A stretch of 64,000 nt of DNA. Origin: Vibrio ishigakensis (lineage in GTDB: Bacteria > Pseudomonadota > Gammaproteobacteria > Enterobacterales > Vibrionaceae). A program made the translations under genes and the position numbers. The first letter of the stretch is position 1. Each line of letters begins with the position of its first letter. Location: NCBI RefSeq assembly GCF_024347675.1, contig NZ_AP024882.1, forward strand, positions 682,001-746,000, written 5' to 3'. Of the stretch, positions 17,433 through 27,400 are shown in pieces. The notes under the pieces were generated by a model. That model was not told where the DNA came from. It made no database searches and saw only the letters and a program-made list of their open reading frames with translations.

Positions 17433-19103
17433 ATGAACACTACAATTTCACAACTGGCTAAAAAATGCCGCTCTTGGTTAACCGAACAGGCGCTGCCGTT
17501 CTGGTCTGAGCGTGGCTTTGATTCGTCAACCGGCATTTTTGCCGAAGAGTTTGAGTACAAAACGGGTGAATCCCTGGCTTCTCGTAACCGCTTTCGCGTG
17601 CAAGCTCGTCAGGCTTTCGTATTCGCTCACGCTGAGCAACTAGGTCTATTTAACCAAGCCAAGGCAGCGGATACCGCTATCGCTAAAGGCTTCGACCAAT
17701 TCAAGAATGATGCAGGTGAGTTCATTTTCTGCATCAACAGTGAAGAGAACGCGAAAGATGATGTAAATGCTTATGAGCATGCGTTCGCGCTGCTTGCCTA
17801 TGCGTGGCACTACAAGGTATCAGGTAGCGCAGCCTCTCTAGAGCAGATGGAGAATACCTATAACTGGATTAACACCGTACTCAAAGATGAGCAAAATCTG
17901 GGCCTTTTCTATTCACGCACCGAGCGTGAGTTCAAATCTCAGAACCCGCACATGCATCTGTTTGAGGCCTTAATGTCATGCTATGAGGTGACTCAAGACA
18001 GCAAATGGTTAGCGCGTGCAGAAGAGATCTACCAACTGTTTAATAACTACTTCCTAGAAGATGACAAGATGCGCGAGTTCTTCGATATGGAGATGGGCAC
18101 CTCTCATCCAGCCTGTCAGCATATCGACCCGGGTCACCACTATGAGTGGATCTGGCTACTGAACCACTATGCACACCTGTCGGGCAAGTCTCTTGGCCAT
18201 CAGATGAAGGCACTTGAGTCTTTCGTTAAGCCTAACGGTCAAAATGCGAATGGATTAGTGCGTGATGAGATGCATCAAGATTGGAGTGAGTATCGCAACA
18301 CCTCTCGTCTATGGTGCCAAACTGAATACCTAAAAGCTCAGATTGCCCTGTTTGAGCAGACTCAAGATGAGTCTTATATCCCTGAAATCGAGGGTGCAGT
18401 GAATCGCATCTTTGATGTCTATTTTGCCCCTGCTTTCCCTGGCGGTTGGGTTGATCAGGTGGATGAGCATGGAGCACATGTCTCTAAGACCGCACCGGCG
18501 AGCACCTTCTATCACATCTATGTGGCATTTACAGAATTATTAAGATTGAGCAATAGCATGAAAAAAGAAACCATCCCTTCATTTAATTTCGTTACCGGCA
18601 AGATCGACGGTGAAAACGTGATTGCAAAGAGCACTATCTTGTCTTCTCTAGAGGGCATCTTTAGTGATACTGAGGCGTTCGCCAAGCTCGATCCGAACAA
18701 GGTTATCTATAACGTAGAAATGGTGGCGGCTGAAGAGAAAAATGGTGAGTTGCACTTTGGTGTGTCTCATATCGAACCGGGTACGGTGGGTAATGAGTTC
18801 CATATCACTCGTGGTCACATCCATAAGGTCGAAGAGCAAGCGGAATACTATTTCGGTATTGCAGGTAACGGTCTACTGCTACTTCAAGATGAGGCAGGCG
18901 AGGTTACCTATCAAGACGTGTATCCGGGTAGCGTTAACTACATCACAGGCCATGTGGCGCATCGCCTAGTGAATATCGGTGATGAGAAACTGTCGGTGAT
19001 GGCGGTATGGCCTGCAATTGCTGGCCACAACTATGCATTCAACAATGGCGAAGGCTTCAACGCACGCGTATTCAAGACAGAAACGGGTTACGAAATCAAA
19101 TAA
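17433..19103 (+). CDS. Fusion of AGE-type epimerase/isomerase with cupin phosphoglucose isomerase
   Basis: Residues 1 to about 375 form an AGE-family (alpha/alpha)6 barrel with RVQARQAFVFAHA, NPHMHLFEALM (His-173/175) and DPGHHYEWIWLL (His-235/236, Glu-238). Residues about 385-556 form a cupin-type glucose-6-phosphate isomerase with metal ligands His-462, His-464, Glu-471 and His-510 in the spacing of the Pyrococcus enzyme. AGE proteins epimerise or isomerise free sugars (GlcNAc/ManNAc, mannose/fructose, cellobiose), while the cupin half converts fructose-6-phosphate to glucose-6-phosphate. The fusion joins a free-sugar step to a sugar-phosphate step either side of the kinase encoded just upstream. 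No internal start or frameshift is visible, so it is one polypeptide. Confidence 0.87.
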   Translation: MNTTISQLAKKCRSWLTEQALPFWSERGFDSSTGIFAEEFEYKTGESLASRNRFRVQARQAFVFAHAEQLGLFNQAKAADTAIAKGFDQFKNDAGEFIFCINSEENAKDDVNAYEHAFALLAYAWHYKVSGSAASLEQMENTYNWINTVLKDEQNLGLFYSRTEREFKSQNPHMHLFEALMSCYEVTQDSKWLARAEEIYQLFNNYFLEDDKMREFFDMEMGTSHPACQHIDPGHHYEWIWLLNHYAHLSGKSLGHQMKALESFVKPNGQNANGLVRDEMHQDWSEYRNTSRLWCQTEYLKAQIALFEQTQDESYIPEIEGAVNRIFDVYFAPAFPGGWVDQVDEHGAHVSKTAPASTFYHIYVAFTELLRLSNSMKKETIPSFNFVTGKIDGENVIAKSTILSSLEGIFSDTEAFAKLDPNKVIYNVEMVAAEEKNGELHFGVSHIEPGTVGNEFHITRGHIHKVEEQAEYYFGIAGNGLLLLQDEAGEVTYQDVYPGSVNYITGHVAHRLVNIGDEKLSVMAVWPAIAGHNYAFNNGEGFNARVFKTETGYEIK

Positions 19104-19113
19104 TCCAGCAAGA

Positions 19114-19143
19114 CCTGTGGGACTCCCCTGAGGGTCCCACAGG
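19114..19143. repeat. Intra-operon hairpin
   Basis: A perfect 10-bp stem CCTGTGGGAC/GTCCCACAGG with a 10-base loop and no T-run lies in the 88-base gap before the GH63-like gene. It is more likely an RNA stability or processing element than a terminator. Confidence 0.6.
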
Positions 19144-19191
19144 GTTGGATGACCTCTGATTTGAACCGAACCCAGATTTTTAGGATTTCCT

Positions 19192-21924
19192 ATGGCGTTT
19201 ATTGAAAAGAATCATGACCTTAATCTTCCTGATTGGGGGCCTTACTCAAAGAAGTACGCGGGTGTTGCTCACATCGCAAACCCTGAGCGCGGCCTGCGCT
19301 TTGATGTTTCTATTTTACCTGGCCACTACCGTCGCCAGATGTTGGTACCCAATGAAAAATGGGCATCGGCCCATCATGCGTGGGAAGCCTCACCGTATCT
19401 AGAGTACTATTCCTACCGCTATGAGATTGAGTGGAAGGACAAGCTTTATTGTGACGTATCGGTGTCGGAAGCGGGTGATAACGCGCGCCTGATCCGTGCA
19501 GAATACGTGAATAACACCGATGAGATGCAGAACCTGATGCTGCATTTGGCGGCAAACCTGAACTTCCCTGCGTTGCCGGGTCAGCCTGATGTTGAACTGA
19601 ACATGGCTAAGGTGTCGCTGCCTAAAGGCGCTGTTTGGCTTGATGCTATCGAATACAGTGACCTGACATTCGCTAAGCCAGAGATGAAGGACATCAATAC
19701 CGAAGATGGTCGTTTGCGTGGTGAGGTACGGGTTCACGGCGTGGTTGGCGGCAGCGCAGTAGGTGGCGGCTTTGGTGCCCATGAGGGTGATATCGCGACA
19801 TACAAGTTTACTCTAGATAGTGCTATCTCAGAGGCAACACTGGTGGTTCGTTATGCCGCTAAAGGCACAGCGAGTCGATTCAATTTGAGCGGCGACGCTT
19901 CTGCTGCCATAGAGCTGCCAGATACCAAGGGCAAGTTCACTTTGGTCAGCGTGCCTCTAGGCGCATTGGATGCAGGTGACAATACCCTGACCCTGTGTGC
20001 GACCGGTGAGGGAGCGCTTACTCTGGATGGTTTGGTGGTGTGCGATAGCCAAGCATCAAGCGAGGTAGTGTTTGAGGATGAGGTTCGTCATCACAAACCA
20101 AGTATTGAGCAGGTTGCCGATAACGCAGTGATTCTGAAGTACGAAGATTCAGACTACTACTATGCACTGGCATGGCGTCACGAAAATAGCTGGGTGCGCG
20201 AGGTATTCAGTAACGAGCTAGACAGCACCTTGCGTCTGTATGTGCCGAACAACTATGCAAGCGTGTTGGTTCCTTATAACTATGAGGGCATTGCCGATGA
20301 AGAGGCGGAAGAGCTAGGCCACTTTACCAACGCCTTTATGCGTCCTGTGATGGTTAACCCGAATGGCTCCAAGGTGGTTTACTCGCAAGTTTCTTGTGGT
20401 GAGAGGGAGAAGGTTACCCAAGACATTCAGGCCTTCCTAGCAGCAGAAGAGCAAGCACTGGAAGAGGTATATCAGGCCGCTCGTGATAAGCGCGTGAAGC
20501 CTAAAGTGTTAAACAGTGGCGAAACCTATCGATTTAGCCAAGAGAGAATGGCGGCTACTGAGCTTTTGAATATCGTTTACCCGGTTTATACCCGTAAGCA
20601 ATATATTCGCCACAACACACCGGGTAAGTGGTGGGATTCTCTGTACACTTGGGATTCTGGTTTCATGGGCATGGCGCTGCTTGAGTATGACGTAGACCGT
20701 TCCATCGATAACCTGAATACCTATCTGGTACCAGAGAACGACACTCACTGTGCTTGGGTTGCCCACGGCAGTCCTATCCCAACTCAGTTCTTCCAGTTTC
20801 AAGAGATTTGGAACAAGACCAGTGACCGTGACTTCTTAAAACAAGTGTACGCGAGCCTGAAACATTACTACCTCTTCCTAGCGGGTCGCAGTGAGGGTTC
20901 AAACACCACCAATATGAAATCTCGTATGGTGAGAACCTGGGATGTGTACCGTTGGGACTCAGGTGGCTGGGATGATTATCCACCACAACTGCATACTATT
21001 CATAATGAGTTGTTCGATACAGTTGTTCCGACCGCGAATACCGCCTATATGATTCGTGGCGCTAAGATCCTTGCCATGGCAGCTCAAGAGCTAGGCCTAG
21101 AGAGTGATTTAGCCCTGTATCAAGAAGATGTGGAGAAGTTCTCTGAGGCACTTCAGGTTCATGCTTGGGACGAAGAGGTGGGCTATTTTAGCTACGTGAC
21201 TCACGATGAGCGGGGCAATCCGACCGGGCCGCTGCGTCACACTGATGGCACTAACTACAACATGGGCTTAGATGGTGTAATGCCACTGATGGCGGGTACG
21301 TGTAGCGAAGAACAACAAGCTCAGTTCCTAGAAAGACTGCAATCCCAAGACAACTTCTGGACCGACATAGGCATCACGTCCGTAGATAAATCGGCGCCTT
21401 ATTACAAGGCAGATGGTTATTGGAACGGGGCTGTATGGATGCCACACCAATGGTTCTTCTGGAAAACGGCCTTGGATCTTGGAGAGGTTGAACTTGCGCA
21501 CAAGATTGCGAGCACCGCCTTGAATCTATGGAAGAAAGAAGTGGAAAATTCATATTACTGTTTTGAACACTTTATCGTTGAGTCTCAAAGAGGTGCGGGT
21601 TGGCATCAGTTTGGTGGCCTATCTTCACCTGTGGTGGCGTGGTACTCGGCGTATCACAAGCTAGGTAAGCTGAGTGCGGGCTTTGATGTCTGGGTTAAGA
21701 CTCAGACCCAGAACGACGATTGCAGCTACTTTGAAGCGGAACTGGCGCTAAATGCTAAACCACAAAGTGCCACGCTTCTGCTCAACCTAAAAGAGGATCA
21801 AGAGTATCAGGCAACATGGAATGGTGATGATATTCCTCTCGCGGTTCTTGAGAGTGGCACCTTGCAGCTCAGCCTGCCACAAGGCGCTGAACAAGGACAA
21901 TTGATAGTGAAAACACGTTCTTAA
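19192..21924 (+). CDS. GH63-like (alpha/alpha)6-barrel glycosidase with inserted carbohydrate-binding-like domain (copy A)
   Basis: The 910-residue protein has an N-terminal beta-sandwich, an inserted CBM6/35-like module at about 195-290 (ATLVVRYAAKG...LPLG...LDGLVV pattern), and a C-terminal (alpha/alpha)6 barrel. In the barrel, GKWWDSLYTWDSGF carries the presumed acid Asp-488, and FEHFIVE...GAGWHQF carries the presumed base Glu-792, placed as in GH63/GH37 enzymes. There is no signal peptide. GH63 members hydrolyse alpha-glucosides and alpha-mannosides with inversion. Two close paralogs occur at 35255 and 46954. It is the fourth gene of the mannose-phosphate operon. The exact family and bond cut are not certain. 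Confidence 0.8.
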   Translation: MAFIEKNHDLNLPDWGPYSKKYAGVAHIANPERGLRFDVSILPGHYRRQMLVPNEKWASAHHAWEASPYLEYYSYRYEIEWKDKLYCDVSVSEAGDNARLIRAEYVNNTDEMQNLMLHLAANLNFPALPGQPDVELNMAKVSLPKGAVWLDAIEYSDLTFAKPEMKDINTEDGRLRGEVRVHGVVGGSAVGGGFGAHEGDIATYKFTLDSAISEATLVVRYAAKGTASRFNLSGDASAAIELPDTKGKFTLVSVPLGALDAGDNTLTLCATGEGALTLDGLVVCDSQASSEVVFEDEVRHHKPSIEQVADNAVILKYEDSDYYYALAWRHENSWVREVFSNELDSTLRLYVPNNYASVLVPYNYEGIADEEAEELGHFTNAFMRPVMVNPNGSKVVYSQVSCGEREKVTQDIQAFLAAEEQALEEVYQAARDKRVKPKVLNSGETYRFSQERMAATELLNIVYPVYTRKQYIRHNTPGKWWDSLYTWDSGFMGMALLEYDVDRSIDNLNTYLVPENDTHCAWVAHGSPIPTQFFQFQEIWNKTSDRDFLKQVYASLKHYYLFLAGRSEGSNTTNMKSRMVRTWDVYRWDSGGWDDYPPQLHTIHNELFDTVVPTANTAYMIRGAKILAMAAQELGLESDLALYQEDVEKFSEALQVHAWDEEVGYFSYVTHDERGNPTGPLRHTDGTNYNMGLDGVMPLMAGTCSEEQQAQFLERLQSQDNFWTDIGITSVDKSAPYYKADGYWNGAVWMPHQWFFWKTALDLGEVELAHKIASTALNLWKKEVENSYYCFEHFIVESQRGAGWHQFGGLSSPVVAWYSAYHKLGKLSAGFDVWVKTQTQNDDCSYFEAELALNAKPQSATLLLNLKEDQEYQATWNGDDIPLAVLESGTLQLSLPQGAEQGQLIVKTRS

Positions 21925-21931
21925 TATAAAG

Positions 21932-21961
21932 GGCCCAGTGGGAATTTATTCTCACTGGGCC
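21932..21961. repeat. Intra-operon hairpin
   Basis: A 9-bp perfect stem GGCCCAGTG/CACTGGGCC extends to 13 pairs (one G-U) around a TTTA loop. It lacks a T-run and lies between the GH63-like and deacetylase genes. Confidence 0.6.
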
Positions 21962-21983
21962 ATCATCGTTAGTTGGAAAAATT

Positions 21984-22628
21984 ATGAAAGTTGTACAGTG
22001 TTGGGATGATGGATTAGTTAGCGATATACAACTGATTGATATTCTCAAGAAATATGATGCGAAAGCGACATTTAATATAAGTGCCGGATTGAACCAGACT
22101 TCGAGACAAGCGTTATGGTGTTATGAAGGCACGGATGTTGTTGCCCTTGCCAGAGGTGAGCTTCGAGACGTATATACAGGTTTCGATATTGCCAATCACT
22201 CATTATCTCACCCAAACCTAACCACCCTTTCAGAAGAGGACGCTTATTATCAGATATCTGAGAATAAGCGCGTGCTTGAATATATATTCGGCCGAGAAAT
22301 AAAAGGATTTTGCTACCCCTTCGGTGGTGCGGATGAAAAGGTTAGGGATATAGTGGCGCAATGCGGTCATACCTATGCACGAACAACTGAACGACAAGAT
22401 TCTCAACAATTTGGCGATGATAAGTTTTTACTAAAACCTAACTGTCATTTCTTAGACCCTGATTTTTGGGACCTGTATGAGAAGGCCAAGGAAGAGGGCG
22501 TGTTTTATTTCTGGGGGCATACCTACGAAATGAAAAATGACGCTATGTGGCTTGATTTTGAAGAAAAAATCAAAAGAATAACGGAAGACGAAGATTCTGA
22601 GTGGGATTCGGTCTTTAACCTCTACTAA
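21984..22628 (+). CDS. CE4/NodB polysaccharide deacetylase
   Basis: The 214-residue protein has the NodB motifs: WDDG (catalytic-base and metal Asp, residues 8-9), the metal HxxxH in NHSLSHP, the YPFG block and the C-terminal FWGHTYE with the second catalytic His. It is compact, with no signal peptide, so likely acts in the cytoplasm on oligosaccharides. CE4 enzymes remove N- or O-acetyl groups from GlcNAc, chitin, xylan or related sugars. It follows the GH63-like gene by 59 bases and precedes a YdjC/ChbG-type deacetylase by 18, so two deacetylases of different folds are made together. This supports an acetylated substrate. Confidence 0.87.
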   Translation: MKVVQCWDDGLVSDIQLIDILKKYDAKATFNISAGLNQTSRQALWCYEGTDVVALARGELRDVYTGFDIANHSLSHPNLTTLSEEDAYYQISENKRVLEYIFGREIKGFCYPFGGADEKVRDIVAQCGHTYARTTERQDSQQFGDDKFLLKPNCHFLDPDFWDLYEKAKEEGVFYFWGHTYEMKNDAMWLDFEEKIKRITEDEDSEWDSVFNLY

Positions 22629-22646
22629 ATAATAAGTATCCGAAAT

Positions 22647-23351
22647 ATGAAAAAAGTAATAATAAATGTAGATGATTTTGGGGTATGCGAAGAATACAAT
22701 AAGTACGTCAAGGAACTGATAGATAACGATAAGGTTTCTAGTGCCTCAATTCTGGTGAATCGAAATGCACAGAGCGCCCAAGACGCACTTTTATTTGCCC
22801 AGCAGTGTAAGAAAAACGTGAGCTTTGGTCTTCATCTTGATCTGAGTGATTATTTTCAATTTGATGCTCTCGGCCTATGGGGAAGAGACGAAGAGCACAT
22901 TATTGAAGAGTATCGCGAGATCATTGAAGAGAAGCGCACTGATATTCGCTTGGATATCGAGCAACAATTTAAAACCTTTGCCAATTATAATGTGCCAATC
23001 TCGCATCTAGATGGGCATCACAATATCCACCTTTTCCCTGAAATTAGGGATATCTTATTACCCATAATGCTGGGCTATAACGTTCTTAAATGTCGATTTT
23101 TCGACGACTTTTATCTAAAAAGTGAAAACCTAGAACAGACTCAAAACTTATATCAGGCACTTGGCGTGAAGACCCCAAATAATCTTATCTTTGGGGTGCC
23201 AACTGAAACGAATAAGTTCCTTATCGATGGGGTTAATGAGGTGATGATCCATGCCACCTTTGGCACTGAGCAAGGGGGCACAGAGTTTGATAACCTGATG
23301 ACAGGCCAGTGCTTTAATGAGGCTGAGCTTATCACCTACTACGACATCTAG
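22647..23351 (+). CDS. YdjC/ChbG-family carbohydrate deacetylase
   Basis: The 234-residue protein begins with NVDDFGVCEEYN, the YdjC signature with the metal and base Asp residues (9-10), followed by GLHLDLS and HLDGHHNIHLFP, which supply metal-binding His residues. ChbG, a relative, removes one acetyl group from chitooligosaccharides in the cytoplasm of E. coli. This gene is sixth in the operon; its stop is 10 bases before the esterase start. The acetylated sugar acted on here is not known. It is somewhat shorter than ChbG (about 250 residues) but no motif is lost. Confidence 0.87.
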   Translation: MKKVIINVDDFGVCEEYNKYVKELIDNDKVSSASILVNRNAQSAQDALLFAQQCKKNVSFGLHLDLSDYFQFDALGLWGRDEEHIIEEYREIIEEKRTDIRLDIEQQFKTFANYNVPISHLDGHHNIHLFPEIRDILLPIMLGYNVLKCRFFDDFYLKSENLEQTQNLYQALGVKTPNNLIFGVPTETNKFLIDGVNEVMIHATFGTEQGGTEFDNLMTGQCFNEAELITYYDI

Positions 23352-23361
23352 TGAGGTAGAT

Positions 23362-24192
23362 ATGCAAGAGTTAGATTTATCTCGCCTGATCACTCTAGAG
23401 GCCTTTCCCATGGCGCAGCTAGGTCGTACTAGACGGGTTCAGGTCTATCTGCCAAAGGGGTATACGGAGTCTAATCGTTCTTATCCCGTGATCTATATGC
23501 ATGATGGGCAGACCATATTTGATGGCGAAAATGCCTTTGGTGGACGTAACTGGCATGTGCACTCCAGCCTAGACCACTTCTTTGATGACCAAAGCGGTGT
23601 GATCCTAGTGGGAATTGACAATGGCACGGAACATAACGGTTTGTGTCGAATGTACGAATACTCGCCATGGCCTATGGATCAGGCCTTTGAGCTGCCTAGC
23701 TGGGATCCTGCGGTTAAGCAGTCCGGTGGACAGGGTAAGGCGTATGTGGAGTTTATCGTCAACGAGCTTAAGCCTTATATTGATGCCAACTACCGTACCC
23801 AGTCCCAGCGAGAATTCACCGCGATTGCCGGCAGCTCTATGGGTGGATACATCAGCTTGTATGCAGCATTGGAACATCCGAACACCTTTTCTAAAGCCGG
23901 TGTCTTTTCGCCTGCGTTGTGGTTTAACGAACAAGAAATGTTGGCTTATCTGAGTAAGGCTGAACCGCAACAGCCAACGCAGATTTATCTGGATATGGGT
24001 ACAGATGAAACCAGTGACCACACTCTCGAGTTCGAGAAGATCTATCTGGCGGGTGCGGAAAAACTCAACGCTGTTTTGAGTGAGAAGCCTTTACTGGACC
24101 TTAAGTACATTATTGGCGAAGGAGATAAGCACGACGGTGATGCCTGGGGCAGGCGTTTTCCTGAAATGCTTGAGCACTTCTACGCCGATTAA
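23362..24192 (+). CDS. Alpha/beta-hydrolase esterase (COG2819, esterase D/Fes-like)
   Basis: The 276-residue protein has an alpha/beta-hydrolase fold with the nucleophile in AGSSMGGY and the catalytic His in GDKHDGDAW near the C terminus. The start at 23362 has a GTGAGGT ribosome site and is 10 bases after the previous stop; an in-frame ATG at 23317 inside the upstream gene is rejected. The family hydrolyses acyl or feruloyl esters, enterobactin or S-formylglutathione. Together with the SGNH hydrolase and two deacetylases it gives the locus four candidate deacylating enzymes. It is last in the operon, before a terminator at 24220. Confidence 0.85.
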   Translation: MQELDLSRLITLEAFPMAQLGRTRRVQVYLPKGYTESNRSYPVIYMHDGQTIFDGENAFGGRNWHVHSSLDHFFDDQSGVILVGIDNGTEHNGLCRMYEYSPWPMDQAFELPSWDPAVKQSGGQGKAYVEFIVNELKPYIDANYRTQSQREFTAIAGSSMGGYISLYAALEHPNTFSKAGVFSPALWFNEQEMLAYLSKAEPQQPTQIYLDMGTDETSDHTLEFEKIYLAGAEKLNAVLSEKPLLDLKYIIGEGDKHDGDAWGRRFPEMLEHFYAD

Positions 24193-24219
24193 GGCCTTAT
24201 CGCAAGTTTGCGTTCTAGA

Positions 24220-24260
24220 CCTCCTGTTATTTGCCTTGTGGGTAGCAGGAGGTTTTTGTT
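24220..24260 (+). terminator. Rho-independent terminator of the seven-gene operon
   Basis: A 7-bp stem CCTCCTG/CAGGAGG with a 19-base loop is followed by TTTTT. Confidence 0.75.
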
Positions 24261-24424
24261 TGTCTTAACTTCGCCGATTTACTCACTATTTACGGTCAAA
24301 TAGCCTGTATATAAGTTTAAACTAACCTTCTTTTTACTGTAAGAAACTCAGCTTATCGTGTTGCCGCTTAATTTGTTACAAGCAGTTTAAGTTAATAATT
24401 TTGCAACGGTTCTATGGATGAACA

Positions 24425-27400
24425 ATGATAACTAAGTTTAAATTCTCTCCAGTAGCAGTCATGCTGACGCTCGCTTTGATGGGCTGTGATGACTCTTCTG
24501 ACAACAATACAACAGGTAATGGCGACAACGACTTTGGCGTTAACATCATTACACCTCCGGACGATATCGAAGAACAGTTTCTGCCTGTTGATCCACCTGT
24601 GGTTGATGGAACCACTGGCGCGGACAGTGAGCAGGAATCTACCGAAATATCCGACTACAACGAATATCACATCAACTCGGATTTGAAGCTGACTCGTGGT
24701 GAACTTAATCACACTAAAGGCTCGGCCATCATGTCGATGGAGTTCTTGACTGGAAACGGTCTAGACCTCCTGCCTATTGAGCGCTCGACAGGTCAATTCT
24801 CTATGCAAACAACCAGTGCGTCGGCGAATAAGGAGCTTGATAAGGGCATCAATGTTATCGGTGCGGTGAACGGAGACTTTTACGATACCTATGACGGATG
24901 GAACCTAGGTATCTACACCCGAGATGGTGTCAATTACACAGGTTGGGACACCAACAGTGAAGCGGCTATCGTAGTCAAACAAGATGGCGAAATAGACATC
25001 ATGGAAGCGTCTCCCTATTTTGAGCTAGTTTGGGCTCTCAATGGTGGAGAGTTTGACCGAGTTAAAGCGGTTCACTATTTCGACAAGCAGGAGCACATCA
25101 GTAAAGCCTTTACCTCAGAGACACCTGATGCGGGTTCTGTGACCATCTATCCTGGAGATAGCTATCGTGGGAGCGTGGACCTGTCGAGTTTGACCGGGGC
25201 GTTGGTGAAACCTGAAGTGAACGGTATAACCGTTGTGGCAAATAGTGACGATTCGGCCCAAGTACAGTTCGCCCCTTTAACCGGTGAGGTCACCGAGCTT
25301 GTTCGCGGCGACAACAGTTATGTTATCCCGTCTGGTTATGCCCTTGTGGTGTTTAACCCAGATGAGACGAACATAGCAGCAGGCGACCTATTTGAAGCTA
25401 GGTTTGTCACCCAAGACCCTGCTTGGGCTGATGTTAAGCACGCCATCGGTGCAGGTAACAAAGCGCACTTGCTGGTGAAAGAGGGAGAGTTGTCAGAGGG
25501 AGCTGTTGATGAGGAGGCGCTGAGCAGTCGCACCGCATTTGGAATCAAAGGCGATGGTTCGTCCTTCTTCTTGACTGTGGACAAGCCTGTTGGATCCGCC
25601 ACCGATGGGGTTACCTTAAAGAAACTTGGACAGATCATGCTGGGTTATGGTGCAGTGGAAGCGGTGAACCTAGATGGAGGGGGCTCGACGACGCTGGTGG
25701 CAAGAATGCCGGGACAAAAACAGAACCATGTGATCAATGTCCCTGCTGATGGTAGTGAGCGCGAGGTTGCCAATAAGCTGGCTCTTACTCTTGATAAAGA
25801 CAAAGCGACTTACCCAGATGATGTGGCTATTTATCCAAGAACCATGACCATATTGGCCGGTTCAGTGTACGAGAGTTTTATGGCGATTGGCTATGATGGC
25901 TCAACACTGGCAGGCAGTGAAGTGGATAAAGAGTTTGGAATTAGCTCGATTGATATTGGTCGAATTGACATGGACTCAGGTGCCTTTACTGCATCGAAAC
26001 AGGCGGCTGAAGGTTATGTGGGTGTCAACGTGGGGGATCTGCAAGGCTTTGCTCAGGTTGAGGTTGTGGACCGTATCGACGCTTTGCTATTTGACCTTGT
26101 TGAGGTAACAGTGGATGCCGGTGGTGAAGTTACGTTGCTACCAACCCTGATCTCTGATGATGAGCAAGTGACCTACACCCCAGACCAACTTGAATATCAG
26201 TTAAGTAGCGATGAGTTTGGCCAGATCGATCCTGAAACCGGTGTGTTCCATGCCAACGATGTTCAGGGCGCAGAGGTTGAAGCGACCGTGAAATATCAAG
26301 ATAAGCAAGCGAGTGTTCTGATCAAAATAGGTGTACCACCAGAGGTGGTCGATGATTTTGAGACCGGAGTGGATGGGTATGTTGCGAGTGGCTCTAGATA
26401 TCAAGAGGTTAATATAGAGCCAGAGAATGAAAATGTGTTTGAGGGTAGCACGTCGTTAAAGCTAAGTTGGGTCACGGATCCTGCCCAGCCCGGCACATTT
26501 GGTGCTTATGTCGTCGATGAGGCGCAGCAAGAGCTTATTGGCTATCCACAAGCACTGGGTGTGAACGTCTATATTCCAGAGGAACTGGCTGGAAAAGAGT
26601 GGTGGGTACGAGGCTCTCTAGTTGACAATGCAGGCACTGCAATTGGCATCGACTATAACAATGAGGGTGATAGCTTGCCGGAGAAGGGCTGGCACTTTAT
26701 GCAAGCTCAGATACCAGAAGGTTATGCTCCGCCGTTGAGAATGGATGAACCTTTCCGTTTCTTGGTATTGGAGACGGCTAGCCGAATTGATTCGCATGTT
26801 GTGCTGGATAACTTTACCACCATTTACAGCAGTGATACTGACCTAACTGGGCCAAGTGTTACGGTAACCCCTGCCGATGAAGAGACGGTCGACAGCCAAG
26901 AGGTTTCGGTTCGCCTGCAGCTTTTTGACGATTCTGAGGTGGACTTTGAGCGTACCGAGCTGATCCTTGATGGTGAAGACGTTAGCGGTTCGCTGCAAAC
27001 CAATAATATTGATGCGGTCTGGTTTGATGCCAATGGCTTGGCTGATGGCTGGCACAAGGTGGAATATCGAGCATTTGATAAGAATGGTAATGTCTCTGCG
27101 GGAGATACGCTATTTGATGTAGTGACTGATGAAGCGCGTATTTACGTCGAATCGGAACATGAACTCATCTATCCATCGGGCACCTTTGATTTCCCAGTAA
27201 AAGTGACCAAGGGTGAAGCGCTAGGTACTTTTGTGTTGGAGCTTACTTATGATGCCACTAAGTCGCAGATTAATGTTCAGCCTGAGGATGTTTTACCTAC
27301 TGATGTTGTAGAGGAAACAGGTTACTGGAAGGGCACCTTTACAGGTATGGACGAAAGCTCTGAGACACTGGCTCGTGTGGAGCTGACTGTCGACGACTAT

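Noticed and set aside
24308..24330. GGTTAG/AAAC-like sequence upstream of the phosphodiester glycosidase gene as an operator
   Set aside because: Too many mismatches and wrong spacing against the recurrent palindrome.
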